The position numbers and the translations under genes are program-made. From Paracoccaceae bacterium (GTDB lineage: Bacteria; Pseudomonadota; Alphaproteobacteria; Rhodobacterales; Rhodobacteraceae), in contig JAPOTI010000115.1 in NCBI GenBank assembly GCA_026709265.1, positions 1-64,000 on the forward strand: a stretch of 64,000 nt of DNA, given 5' to 3'. Position 1 is the stretch's first letter, and each line of letters starts with the position of its first letter. Positions 53,315 to 61,077 of this stretch are shown here, piece after piece. The notes under the pieces are model-generated. The model saw only the letters and a list, made by a program, of their open reading frames with translations, did not search any database and was not told where the DNA came from.

Positions 53315-55168
53315 TCAGACTCCAACCCGTTGACGCGCCCTGATACCTTCCTGTTCAGCGCGCGCCGCCTGCACCTCTTTCCGTTCGCTGACCTCGGGCA
53401 CCCCGAGATCCCAGGAGGCATCACCCGGGGTCCATTGATAAGCATCCGTGACTATAGAAATGACTGTGGTACGGTCGTTTTCCAACGCCCACTGCAGAGC
53501 GGACTCAAGATCTGCAATCGACTCGACGGTGCGACTCAGAGCTCCCTGCGCTTCGGCATGTTGAGCAAAATCCACGGCAAATGGTTCCTTGACGCGACAA
53601 TCGGCGATCAGATTATTGAATGATTCGCCACCTTTGCCATTCTGCAGCCTGTTGATGACGGCGAATCCACCGTTATCACACACGATGACAATCATCTTGT
53701 GGCCGCTGAGCACCGAAGAATAGATATCAGAGTTCATCATCAGGTATGAACCATCGCCGACAAGCACGATCGGCGGCGAATCTTTTGCCGCGGCCATTGC
53801 TGCACCCCAACCACCGGCGATCTCGTATCCCATGCAGGAAAACCCGAATTCGCAGTCAAAACTGTCGGGATTCTTGACTCGCCAGCCCTTGGTGACTTCT
53901 CCGGGAAGCCCGCCCGCAGCCGTGATCATGCGGCAATTGTCAGGTGCCCATCGATTCACCGCACCGACCACCTGGGCGTAAGTCGGCACGGGTGTGTTGG
54001 TTGGTTTTTGTAAACCATCCAGCAATTTGTTCCAGGCGGCAAATTCGCTTTGGCCACGCGCCAGCCAGCTGGGATCAGCAACCCAGTCCCCAAGCTGTGC
54101 GTCCAGCTCGACGAGTGATTCACGTGCATCACCAACTACAGCAAGTGATCGGTGTTTTGCGGCGTCCCAGCGCGCGGTATTGATGGAGATAAACGCGGCA
54201 TCATGTGCGAAAGCCGTCCATGATCCGGTGGTGAAGTCCTGCAGTCTCGTACCCACTGCAAGGATGACATCAGCATCCTGCGCGTGGCGATTCGCCGATT
54301 CAGACCCAATCACGCCAATGGGACCGATATGTGCAGGATGCTGGTGGGTGACGGTGCCCTTGCCGGAAATGGTCTCGGTCAGGGGAATGTTTCTCGCACG
54401 TGCAAAGTCGGCAAGCGTTGTTTCGGCGAGTGAATAATGAACGCCACCGCCAGCGATAATGAGCGGTCGCGCCGCCTGCCTGAGCTGTTCTGCAGCCCGC
54501 CTGACGCTGGCGGCGTCGGGGCGCGGGCGCTGTAGCGAATGACGGGTTCGCTCGAAGAATTTCAGCGGGTAATCATAAGCGATTTCCTGTGTGTCCTGGC
54601 ACAGGCCGATGAAAGCTGGACCACATGTCGCAGGATCAAGCATGGTGCCGACCGCTTGCGGTAGTGACGAGATGATTTGTTCCGGGTGGGTGATTCGATC
54701 CCAGTAGCGGGAGACTGCACGGAAACTGTCATTGACGGTGGTGCCCGGATTGTCAAAATGTTCAACCTGCTGCAAGACAGGATCGGGTCTTCGATTGGCA
54801 AATGTATCACCAGCCAGAATCAAGAGTGGCAAACGGTTGGAATGAGCGACCCCGGCCGCAGTGACCATATTGGTTGCACCCGGACCAATGGAACTCGTTG
54901 CCACCATGATCTGCTGTCGTTTTCTGGCCTTGGCAAAGGCAATCCCTGCCAGCGCCATTGATTGTTCATTCTGACCGCGCCAGACGGGAAGTTGATCCTG
55001 GTGTTTCCACAACGCTTCTGCCAGGCAGGTGACATTGCCATGGCCGAAGATTCCGAACAGTCCGGCGAACAGGGGTAAGTCCTGTCCATCTTCCAGTTCG
55101 ACCCGCTGGCTGCACAGAAACCTGACCAGCGCCTGTGCCATCGTCAGGCGTACGGTATTCGGACTCAT
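53315..55168 (-). CDS. iolD: 3D-trihydroxycyclohexane-1,2-dione acylhydrolase IolD
   Basis: Thiamine-diphosphate enzyme of 617 aa that opens the inositol ring after the dehydratase step. The N-terminal PYR domain has GIFGHGNVTCLAEAL and WRGQNEQSMALAGIAFAKA, and the C-terminal ThDP site is VLVGDGSYLMMNSDIYS with CDNGGFAVINRL. A strong GGGAGG site precedes the ATG. It is the first gene of the minus-strand inositol run, divergent from an aldolase gene. Pathway partners IolB and IolC are absent from the window. Confidence 0.93.
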   Translation of the reverse strand: MSPNTVRLTMAQALVRFLCSQRVELEDGQDLPLFAGLFGIFGHGNVTCLAEALWKHQDQLPVWRGQNEQSMALAGIAFAKARKRQQIMVATSSIGPGATNMVTAAGVAHSNRLPLLILAGDTFANRRPDPVLQQVEHFDNPGTTVNDSFRAVSRYWDRITHPEQIISSLPQAVGTMLDPATCGPAFIGLCQDTQEIAYDYPLKFFERTRHSLQRPRPDAASVRRAAEQLRQAARPLIIAGGGVHYSLAETTLADFARARNIPLTETISGKGTVTHQHPAHIGPIGVIGSESANRHAQDADVILAVGTRLQDFTTGSWTAFAHDAAFISINTARWDAAKHRSLAVVGDARESLVELDAQLGDWVADPSWLARGQSEFAAWNKLLDGLQKPTNTPVPTYAQVVGAVNRWAPDNCRMITAAGGLPGEVTKGWRVKNPDSFDCEFGFSCMGYEIAGGWGAAMAAAKDSPPIVLVGDGSYLMMNSDIYSSVLSGHKMIVIVCDNGGFAVINRLQNGKGGESFNNLIADCRVKEPFAVDFAQHAEAQGALSRTVESIADLESALQWALENDRTTVISIVTDAYQWTPGDASWDLGVPEVSERKEVQAARAEQEGIRARQRVGV

Positions 55169-55272
55169 TTTTTCCTCCCGTTTGCAAAATCAAAATTTGC
55201 CTTTATTGGCGAAGGGATATTGGTGCAATGCGGATCCCATGATCATCCGCAACTGAGAGAACGGAGTAGAGA
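55169..55272. promoter_or_regulatory. Divergent promoter region of iolD and aldolase gene
   Basis: About 100 AT-rich bases between two start codons. An imperfect palindrome GCAAAATCAAAATTTGC (55184-55200) overlaps the iolD upstream region and is a candidate operator. No regulator gene is adjacent. Confidence 0.3.
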
Positions 55273-56094
55273 ATGATTTCAAACCCCATCAGAGAGCTGA
55301 AAGCGCAAGGCAAACCAGTCGTCAATGGCTGGCTCACAATGGGAAGTTCTTTCGCTGCCGAGATCCAGGCGGAGCTGGGCTTTGACAGTTTGACAGCTGA
55401 CATGCAGCATGGGCTTCTGGATTATCGTGACGCGTTGGCAATATTCAGTACATTGCGTGCGAGTGGCGTGGCACCGCTGTCCCGTGTTCCATGGTTGGAA
55501 CCTGGAATCATCATGAAGACACTGGATGCGGGTGCCTTGGGAATCATTTGCCCGATGATCAATAATCGTGAGCAGGCAGAGACCCTTGTTTCCTATAGCC
55601 ACTATCCGCCACAGGGAAGCCGCAGTTTTGGCCCGATACGCGCGTCAGTTTCTGTCGGTTCAGACTATGTCGAAAAAGCCAATGATACGATCGTCTGTCT
55701 GGCGATGGTGGAAACAGCGGAAGCCTATGAAAAGCGGGACGAGATCGTTTCCACTCCCGGTCTTGACGGGATTTATATTGGCCCCTCCGATCTTGCGCTT
55801 GGACTCCATGACGGGCGCATGGGGGTTGGTTTTGACCGCAGGGAAAAGGAAATACTGGACCCCATTAAACGTATCCTCGAGTCAGCCAAACGCCATCATG
55901 TCATTGCCGGTATTCATTGCGGCTCGGCCGAATATGCTGCCGATGCCATTGGATGGGGTTTCGACCTTGTCACTTTGTCAAGCGATGCCCGGTTGCTGGT
56001 TGAGGCCGCCACGGCAAGATTGGCAAAAATCCGTTCGCTTCTCGGGGATGAAGACTCAAGCCCTGATGGCGCATCTGGCGCGGGAGGCTATTGA
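55273..56094 (+). CDS. HpcH/HpaI-family aldolase
   Basis: Class II pyruvate-type aldolase of 273 aa. Family motifs are FDSLTADMQHGLLDY, VPWLEPGIIMKTLDAGALG with IICPMI, HYPPQGSRSFGPIRA and IYIGPSDLALGL. Relatives split 2-keto-3-deoxy or 4-hydroxy-2-oxo acids into pyruvate and an aldehyde. It is transcribed divergently from iolD. It could act on an end product of cyclitol breakdown, but its link to the inositol pathway is positional only. Confidence 0.88.
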   Translation: MISNPIRELKAQGKPVVNGWLTMGSSFAAEIQAELGFDSLTADMQHGLLDYRDALAIFSTLRASGVAPLSRVPWLEPGIIMKTLDAGALGIICPMINNREQAETLVSYSHYPPQGSRSFGPIRASVSVGSDYVEKANDTIVCLAMVETAEAYEKRDEIVSTPGLDGIYIGPSDLALGLHDGRMGVGFDRREKEILDPIKRILESAKRHHVIAGIHCGSAEYAADAIGWGFDLVTLSSDARLLVEAATARLAKIRSLLGDEDSSPDGASGAGGY

Positions 56095-56180
56095 CCTGAC
56101 TGTGACCGGTTTGAGATTCAGGCTGTGGCGCGTCGATTCGACCGGGAGTTCGATCACTCCGGATTGAGCGAAATTGCCTC

Positions 56181-56648
56181 ATGAGTCATCAGGACCAGTA
56201 TATTGACGGGACTGCGGTCGCAGTCGCGGGTGCTGCCGTCTTGATCATGGGCACATCGGGGAGCGGCAAATCGACACTTGCCCTTGACCTGATGTCACGC
56301 GGTGCGGAGCTCGTATCAGATGACAAGGTGCTGGCCCGGCGCATCGGGGAACAGGTTGTGTTGTCGGCGCCACAAACCATTGCTGGAATGATCGAGGCAC
56401 GCGGTGTTGGTCTCCTTGCCGTGAGATATTGTGAGGCGCGACTCAAACTGATTGTCGATCTGGACGCTGAAGAAACTGCGCGGCTGCCACAACAGACAGA
56501 GTCGATATGCGGTGTGACGTTTCCGCTGATTCGGGCGCGCGGCCGGCACCGTATCGCGGGGACTGTCATGGTGACTTTGTGTAATGACTTTCATCCTGAG
56601 ACGATGTCGATTCACCAGCCAGCCAGGGACAAAGACAGAAACAGGTGA
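56181..56648 (+). CDS. hprK: HPr kinase/phosphorylase, short alphaproteobacterial type
   Basis: Sensor kinase of 155 aa that would phosphorylate the HPr protein of the nitrogen/carbon PTS on a serine. P-loop MGTSGSGKSTLALDLM (residues 23-38), SDDKV (acidic catalytic pair at 47-48) and the signature IEARGVGLLAVR are present. It lacks the N-terminal domain of Gram-positive HprK, as usual in alphaproteobacteria. There it normally sits with chvG/chvI and PTS genes. Here it follows an aldolase gene by 86 bases, an unusual place. Confidence 0.85.
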   Translation: MSHQDQYIDGTAVAVAGAAVLIMGTSGSGKSTLALDLMSRGAELVSDDKVLARRIGEQVVLSAPQTIAGMIEARGVGLLAVRYCEARLKLIVDLDAEETARLPQQTESICGVTFPLIRARGRHRIAGTVMVTLCNDFHPETMSIHQPARDKDRNR

Positions 56649-56721
56649 GGCGTGGGGCAACAGATGACCCTCTGGCCAGAATTCAGCCGTCTCATCGCTT
56701 CGCTGTCAAAATATAAACCCC

Positions 56722-56735
56722 TGTGTTGCAACACA
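56722..56735. promoter_or_regulatory. 14-bp perfect palindrome in a convergent gap
   Basis: TGTGTTGCAACACA is fully self-complementary and lies next to an AT-rich ATATAAA stretch between the hprK and proline-racemase genes, which converge. It looks like a repressor site, but no gene starts nearby. Confidence 0.3.
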
Positions 56736-56832
56736 ATTTATGACTGATGAGTAGCGCACGCCTCCTCAAACGGTCGTGCTCGTTCTTCTTCAAGACAACG
56801 CAACCGTCCTCTATTGGATATCAGTCGTGAGC

Positions 56833-57849
56833 CTATCCGCCCCAAGTGTCTGACAATCGGAAGCCTGCGGGGAAGGGGTCACTTGGGTCCAAACCGAGCT
56901 GACTGAATCCATAGATCCAGCACTGACCTGACACGCGGTTTCGGGTCGCTTCATATGTCCCCACATTGGTGATGCCCAAAAGTTCCGTGGTAAACTCGCC
57001 TCCGATAATGGAGCGCGACACGGCTATGTCTCCAGGCGTGGCCAGCCCCGCCGCGTAGCGCACGGCCATGTTGGCGTTCGATCCCGTGCCGCAGGGTGAT
57101 CTGTCGACTCGCCCCGGACGCAGGGTTGTGCAGGTCCGTATCGCGCCATCCGGTTCGGTTGACCGGAACATGACATAGGCCAACCCGTTCAGGGCTGGAG
57201 TGATTGGGTGCTGCGCCTCTTCGGTTTGGGCGATCATGTTGCGCAGGGTGATACCACGCGTGGCAAGATCACGCGCGTTGTCGGGAGTGATCGACAACCC
57301 GATTTGATCCACATCCACCAGCGTATAGAAGACACCGCCGAAACACAGGTCGTAGCGGATCGTCCCCCAGTCTGGTGTCTCGATTGCACCGTCTTTTTTG
57401 GTAACAAAAGATGGCGGCATATCTAGTGACACCCCTGTCACCTTGCCATCCACGCAACTGGCCTGTGCCTGCACCAGGCCGGCTGCCGTGTCCAGCGTCA
57501 CGATGGTCTCGGGCTCAGTCATCGGGATCGCCCCGGTTTCAAGCAAAGCGGTCACCGCACACATTGCATTTGAGCCTGACATGGCATGGGCTTGATCCGG
57601 TTGCAGGACAATGAACCCAACGTCAGCTGCCGGATCGCAGGCGGGCACCAGCAAACAGAAAGACCCCGCCGGGGTCGAACGCGGTTCTGAGCACAACAGT
57701 TGGCGTAAACTGTCATCGACTGTGTTCAGATGATCGAGCTTGTTGGCCATGGTCGCTCCGGGAATGTCCAGCACTCCACCGGTCACGACCCGGCCGATTT
57801 CGCCAGCGCAATGCACATCGACCGTTTGCAGAGTTCTGGACCAGCGCAT
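56833..57849 (-). CDS. Proline racemase-superfamily enzyme with Ser/Cys active site
   Basis: Hydroxyproline epimerase or related enzyme of 338 aa. The family N-terminus is LQTVDVHCAGEIGRVVTGG. The first catalytic position in AHAMSGSNAMC is Ser91 instead of Cys, and the second in DRSPCGTGSNAN is Cys253. Superfamily members with a Ser/Cys pair have been reported as 4-hydroxyproline epimerases, while Cys/Thr members are 3-hydroxyproline dehydratases. Being co-directional with a DadA-type oxidase and a DHDPS-family lyase suggests hydroxyproline or a similar imino acid as substrate. It is the last gene of the run. Confidence 0.88.
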   Translation of the reverse strand: MRWSRTLQTVDVHCAGEIGRVVTGGVLDIPGATMANKLDHLNTVDDSLRQLLCSEPRSTPAGSFCLLVPACDPAADVGFIVLQPDQAHAMSGSNAMCAVTALLETGAIPMTEPETIVTLDTAAGLVQAQASCVDGKVTGVSLDMPPSFVTKKDGAIETPDWGTIRYDLCFGGVFYTLVDVDQIGLSITPDNARDLATRGITLRNMIAQTEEAQHPITPALNGLAYVMFRSTEPDGAIRTCTTLRPGRVDRSPCGTGSNANMAVRYAAGLATPGDIAVSRSIIGGEFTTELLGITNVGTYEATRNRVSGQCWIYGFSQLGLDPSDPFPAGFRLSDTWGG

Positions 57850-57868
57850 GGTATCGTCCTTTCCGTTT

Positions 57869-58627
57869 CTAGGTCACAGCCTGAGCACCAGTGATTTCCA
57901 CCACAGAGCCACAGAGGTATTTTGCCTCGTCCGAGGCCAGGAACGCGATGAGGGCGGCAATCTCATCAGGCTCGCCAATCCGGCCAAACGGCACCAGCAC
58001 GTTTAGATCTTCGAGACAACGGCCCGACCTCGCCAGATTGCTTTCCAGCATTGGCGTTCGAACCTCGCCCGGTGCCACGCCATTCACGCGAATGTTGTCA
58101 GGCGCATAATCGCGGGCAAGGTTCTGGGTGAAGGCGACAACGGCCGCCTTGGTGGTGTTGTATGCGATATGACCGGGCGCCGGATACATCCCCCATTGCG
58201 ACGCTGTGTTGACGATGGCCCCACCGCCCTGGTCCTGCATCACAGGGATGACCGCCTGACACATATGGAACAGCGCATCGACATTAACGGCGAAGGATTG
58301 TCGCCAATCCTCGACAGACAGTTCCATTAGCGCACCTCGCCGCATCAGCCCGGCATTGTTACACAACACATCTATCTTGGACCCTGTGCTGGTCCAATCC
58401 CGGACGAAGTCCTGGATTTCCGCGGGATCGGTCAGGTCAAACGCGTGGGCTTTTGCCTGGCCTCCGGCGGCATGTATGTTCCCCGCGACCGTTTTCGCTC
58501 CTGCAAAATCTGCGTCTGTGACACAGACCAAAGCGCCTTCGGACGCAAAGCGTTGGCAGATCGCGCTGCCGATACCACCTGCCCCGCCGGTGACCACAAC
58601 GGATTTTCCCATAAATCGCAATATCAT
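57869..58627 (-). CDS. SDR-family oxidoreductase (catabolic island, SDR 1)
   Basis: Classical SDR of 252 aa with TGGAGGIGSAICQRF, the acidic Asp of VCVTDADFAG suggesting NAD preference, LCNNAGLMRRG and the catalytic Ser/Tyr/Lys in NTASQWGMYPAPGHIAYNTTK. The ATG at 58627 overlaps the SDR 2 stop by four bases and is chosen, although an ATG at 58612 is also possible. It precedes the racemase-family gene by 19 bases. Substrate is unknown. Confidence 0.88.
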   Translation of the reverse strand: MILRFMGKSVVVTGGAGGIGSAICQRFASEGALVCVTDADFAGAKTVAGNIHAAGGQAKAHAFDLTDPAEIQDFVRDWTSTGSKIDVLCNNAGLMRRGALMELSVEDWRQSFAVNVDALFHMCQAVIPVMQDQGGGAIVNTASQWGMYPAPGHIAYNTTKAAVVAFTQNLARDYAPDNIRVNGVAPGEVRTPMLESNLARSGRCLEDLNVLVPFGRIGEPDEIAALIAFLASDEAKYLCGSVVEITGAQAVT

Positions 58628-59385
58628 GACCTCATCTGACTTGCGCCGTTTACATCCAGAATAGCCCCAGTGAGCGACACCTGCGACGGCTGCAATACGA
58701 ACGCTACAAGTTCGGCCAGTTCTTCCGGTTCGGCCATTTGGCCCACCGGGATGCCCGAAAGGGCTGCCGCTTCGCCATGTTTGTGAATGTAATCGTCGGA
58801 CATCTCGGTACGCACCCAACCCGGCGCAATAGCTACAGCCGTGATTCCATCAGCGCCAAAACCGCGTGCGACACTTTGTGTCAGGTTGATCAGGGCCGCT
58901 TTGGTTGCACCATAAGACATCGCCTCGGTACGGTAACCGCCCTGCCCCGCGCGCGAGGCCATGTTGATGATCCGCCCGCCGCCTTGCGCCCGAAAATGCC
59001 GGATCGCTGCGCGGCTCAGATCGGCGGCAGCCATCAAGTTGACCTGAAGATCACCCTGCCAGGCGCGATGCCAAGCATCCAAAGGATCATCTACGGATGA
59101 AGCTGTGAGAATGCCGGCATTGTTGATCAACGCGTGAATACGGCCCGCTTGGGCCTCAGCGGCTTCCCACAACGCGTTTGGCCCCAGTGGATCGGACAGA
59201 TCGGCTGAAAGCGCAATAGCCCCTTGCCCGATCTGCGCCGCCAGCGCTTCGGCATGGATGGCGTTGCTGTGATAGTGCAGCAAAACACGCGCACCTGCGG
59301 TCGCCAATTCGCGGGCAACGGCCTGACCAATGGATCCCGTGGCCCCTGTCAACAGGACGGATGTACCTTGCAGAGGACGGGTCAT
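58624..59385 (-). CDS. SDR-family oxidoreductase (catabolic island, SDR 2)
   Basis: Classical SDR of 253 aa with TGATGSIGQAVAREL, LINNAGILTASS and the catalytic residues in NMASRAGQGGYRTEAMSYGATK, ending with GAILDVNGASQMRS. Its ATG overlaps the stop of a 40-codon ORF (59382-59504), evidence that a larger gene once lay upstream in the same operon. It is coupled to SDR 1 by a four-base overlap. Confidence 0.88.
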   Translation of the reverse strand: MTRPLQGTSVLLTGATGSIGQAVARELATAGARVLLHYHSNAIHAEALAAQIGQGAIALSADLSDPLGPNALWEAAEAQAGRIHALINNAGILTASSVDDPLDAWHRAWQGDLQVNLMAAADLSRAAIRHFRAQGGGRIINMASRAGQGGYRTEAMSYGATKAALINLTQSVARGFGADGITAVAIAPGWVRTEMSDDYIHKHGEAAALSGIPVGQMAEPEELAELVAFVLQPSQVSLTGAILDVNGASQMRS

Positions 59386-59504
59386 TCCACATCTCCCCCG
59401 AACGCTTTGCGAGCATCGCTCAGCCGCTCCATAACACTGTCCAGACCTGCCATCAAAGCCTCGGGATCACCGGCGTTTGCAAAGGGAGTTGACAGAGCCT
59501 CCAT
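59382..59504 (-). pseudogene. Truncated 3' end of an upstream operon gene
   Basis: A 40-codon ORF (MEALSTPFANAGDPEALMAG... to ...FGGDVE) ends in the ATGA overlap with SDR 2, the coupling expected of two real operon genes. A stop lies eight codons upstream in the same frame, and beyond it IS66-type sequence begins. It is most simply the tail of a gene cut by the insertion. The family is not recognisable from so little sequence. Confidence 0.45.
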
Positions 59505-59642
59505 GAGTTCAGAAGAATTGGTATTCTACAATGAATTTTGCCAGATATTTCATTGGGGCTTCAAACGCTTGGATATCATTGGGTCCTCTGATTCCTGCCA
59601 ACTCAAGTGTGTCATCTCCCTTGCAAAGATCTCGGTAACTGC

Positions 59643-59947
59643 TCACTCCGTCTCGGGGGTGGCTTGGTTGTCATGCAGGTCAATCATGCGGACGGCATTG
59701 CTGGCTCGTGCGATCTGGATGGCGACGAGGAGGTTGTATCCAAGCGTGGCCATGGAGCTGAGATAGCTTGAGATCCGGCACCATGCGTCGGCGTGGAACT
59801 GGTGCGGAAGCACTCGCTGACCTTGATCTTGACCTTTGCCATGCGGATTTTCTGCTCATCGGCGTTGTTCGTGAAGCTGGCATGGGGGTCAGCCATGAAG
59901 CACAGGACGGAGTCCACGTGCTTGACGAGGCTGTGGCGCGTCAATCA
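59643..59947 (-). pseudogene. IS66-type transposase C-terminal remnant, frameshifted
   Basis: The minus strand encodes HSLVKHVDSVLCFMADPHASF followed by FTNNADEQKIRMAKVKIKV and SECFRT. After a frameshift it continues AWCRISSYLSSMATLGYNLLV and AIQIARASNAVRM. This matches the conserved C-terminus of IS66-family transposases (FTNN-AEQ-RM-KVK-KISGCFRT...FCRI-SYLST). The 5' three quarters of the gene, including most of the DDE domain, is missing. Short TGAGAAT direct repeats flank its right side (about 59950-59980). It is a dead mobile-element fragment inserted in the catabolic cluster. Confidence 0.7.
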
Positions 59948-60086
59948 ACCTGAGAATTTGCGACAAACAGGGTGAGAATCCTGGGGAGTGGCGGGTCAGA
60001 CGCGTCATGCTCTGCACGGTCAGAGCGTACAGGAATGCTGCCTGATGGTGATCCAGCCAGAATGTCTCCTGTTCAATCCGTGTCAT
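59889..60086 (-). CDS. Short ORF fused into the IS remnant
   Basis: A 65-codon ORF starting at 60086 has a strong GAGGAG ribosome binding site and the start MTRIEQETFWLDHHQAAF, which reads like genuine protein. Its last third runs out of frame into the transposase remnant. It may be the surviving 5' end of the gene disrupted by the insertion, driven from the palindrome-containing region upstream. I do not recognise a family. Confidence 0.35.
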   Translation of the reverse strand: MTRIEQETFWLDHHQAAFLYALTVQSMTRLTRHSPGFSPCLSQILRLIDAPQPRQARGLRPVLHG

Positions 60087-60228
60087 GAAATTCTCCTCGT
60101 TCATGTGAACATAGCGAGGATTGACAGGACGCCTCATCCCGTCAGCAGCAGGACATACCATCAGATTGTGCGCCGCAACTGCCCTTCCGGGCCGGTCGTA
60201 TCAGCCCGAGAGATCAATATTCGAGTTT

Positions 60229-60243
60229 ATATGTTGACAACAA
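60229..60243. promoter_or_regulatory. GntR-like operator half-copy
   Basis: ATATGTTGACAACAA repeats the core of the 32-bp palindrome 80 bases away, with TGTTGACA close to the yGTmkACr pattern of GntR-family sites. A further TTGTCTACA at 60299-60307 fits the same pattern. Confidence 0.4.
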
Positions 60244-60310
60244 CGACACAGACTGACCCTGAATCAATGGGTTGGAATCAAGAGCCAACATAATACGGTT
60301 GTCTACATTA

Positions 60311-60342
60311 ACTGTGATATGTTGTTAACAACATATCACAGT
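60311..60342. promoter_or_regulatory. 32-bp perfect palindrome, candidate GntR-family operator
   Basis: ACTGTGATATGTTGTT followed by AACAACATATCACAGT is an uninterrupted 32-bp perfect palindrome, 13 bases after the SDR 3 stop. It has no T-run, and with two related sites nearby it looks more like an operator than a terminator. It would control transcription leftwards toward the disrupted gene and SDR 2. Confidence 0.5.
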
Positions 60343-60355
60343 GGCACGTGGGTCT

Positions 60356-61057
60356 TCACATATGCCGGGTGACGCCGCCATCGACACGCAGAGATTGGCC
60401 AGTAATGTAACTGCTGTCATCGCTCAGCAGAAAGGCGGCCGTTTTTGCCTGTTCCTCGGCCCGCGCCAGACGACCAAGGGCGGACATCTCGGCAAATTTA
60501 TGCGGCAGATCGAGACTGTCGGTGAAGCCGGGGAGCAGGCAGTTCATGCGAATGTTCGCTGGACCGTAGCGATCTGAGAACTGCTTGGTAAAGCTGGACA
60601 CGCCAACGCGATAGACGCTGGAGGTGGGGAAAATCAGCGACGGCTCAAAAGCCGAAAAGGTGGTGATGTTGACAATCGAGCCGCCACCCTGCGTTTCCAT
60701 CACCGGGGTCAGCAGCTTGGCCATGCGGATGACTGGTTTCAGAACCAAATCATGGGCGCGATCCCAATCTTCCTCTGGGATATCCAGCAGATCACCCTTG
60801 GGCGGGCCACCGACATGGATCAGGCAGGCATCGATACGGCTATAAGTGGTCATGGCAAGGTCAAAGACCGCCTGCGTATCCGTTGCGTTCTCGGCCTTAC
60901 CGCGATGCGCGACGTCGCCCAGTTCCTGTGCCAGCAACTCGCAGGACTCAGAAGGAGACATCAGCGCAAGCTTGTAGCCCCGCGCGTGCATTTCGCGTGC
61001 GGTGGCGGCACCCATTCCGCGTCCGCCACCAATGATAAGGCATGTCTTTGCAACCAT
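60356..61057 (-). CDS. Atypical SDR-family protein lacking catalytic Lys (SDR 3)
   Basis: SDR fold protein of 233 aa from the ATG at 61057, which has AGGAG seven bases upstream. Cofactor motif IIGGGRGMGAATAREM is intact. The usual NNAG is replaced by IHVGGPPKG, and the YxxxK position reads SSVYRVGVSSFTKQ, with no Lys four residues after Tyr. A related SDR branch with TSSxxRAGL and IRMNNVLPGF at these places is known to me from annotation, so this is a subfamily trait and not decay. It ends with YITGQSLRVDGGVTRHM. Its reaction is uncertain. Confidence 0.85.
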   Translation of the reverse strand: MVAKTCLIIGGGRGMGAATAREMHARGYKLALMSPSESCELLAQELGDVAHRGKAENATDTQAVFDLAMTTYSRIDACLIHVGGPPKGDLLDIPEEDWDRAHDLVLKPVIRMAKLLTPVMETQGGGSIVNITTFSAFEPSLIFPTSSVYRVGVSSFTKQFSDRYGPANIRMNCLLPGFTDSLDLPHKFAEMSALGRLARAEEQAKTAAFLLSDDSSYITGQSLRVDGGVTRHM

Positions 61058-61077
61058 GGTCCGCTCCTGTTTCTGTG

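Larger units (their letters stand above)
59386..60355. other. Gene-poor insertion scar and control region
   Basis: About 970 bases without an intact recognisable gene. From left to right: the truncated 3' gene end, the IS66-type remnant, a short ORF with a good ribosome binding site, and an AT-rich control segment with three related palindromic sites. Confidence 0.6.

Noticed and set aside
60311-60342. Reading the 32-bp palindrome as a rho-independent terminator of SDR 3
   Set aside because: It is AT-rich, has no loop and no T-run on either strand, and has related copies nearby, so an operator fits better. A terminator role is not fully excluded.
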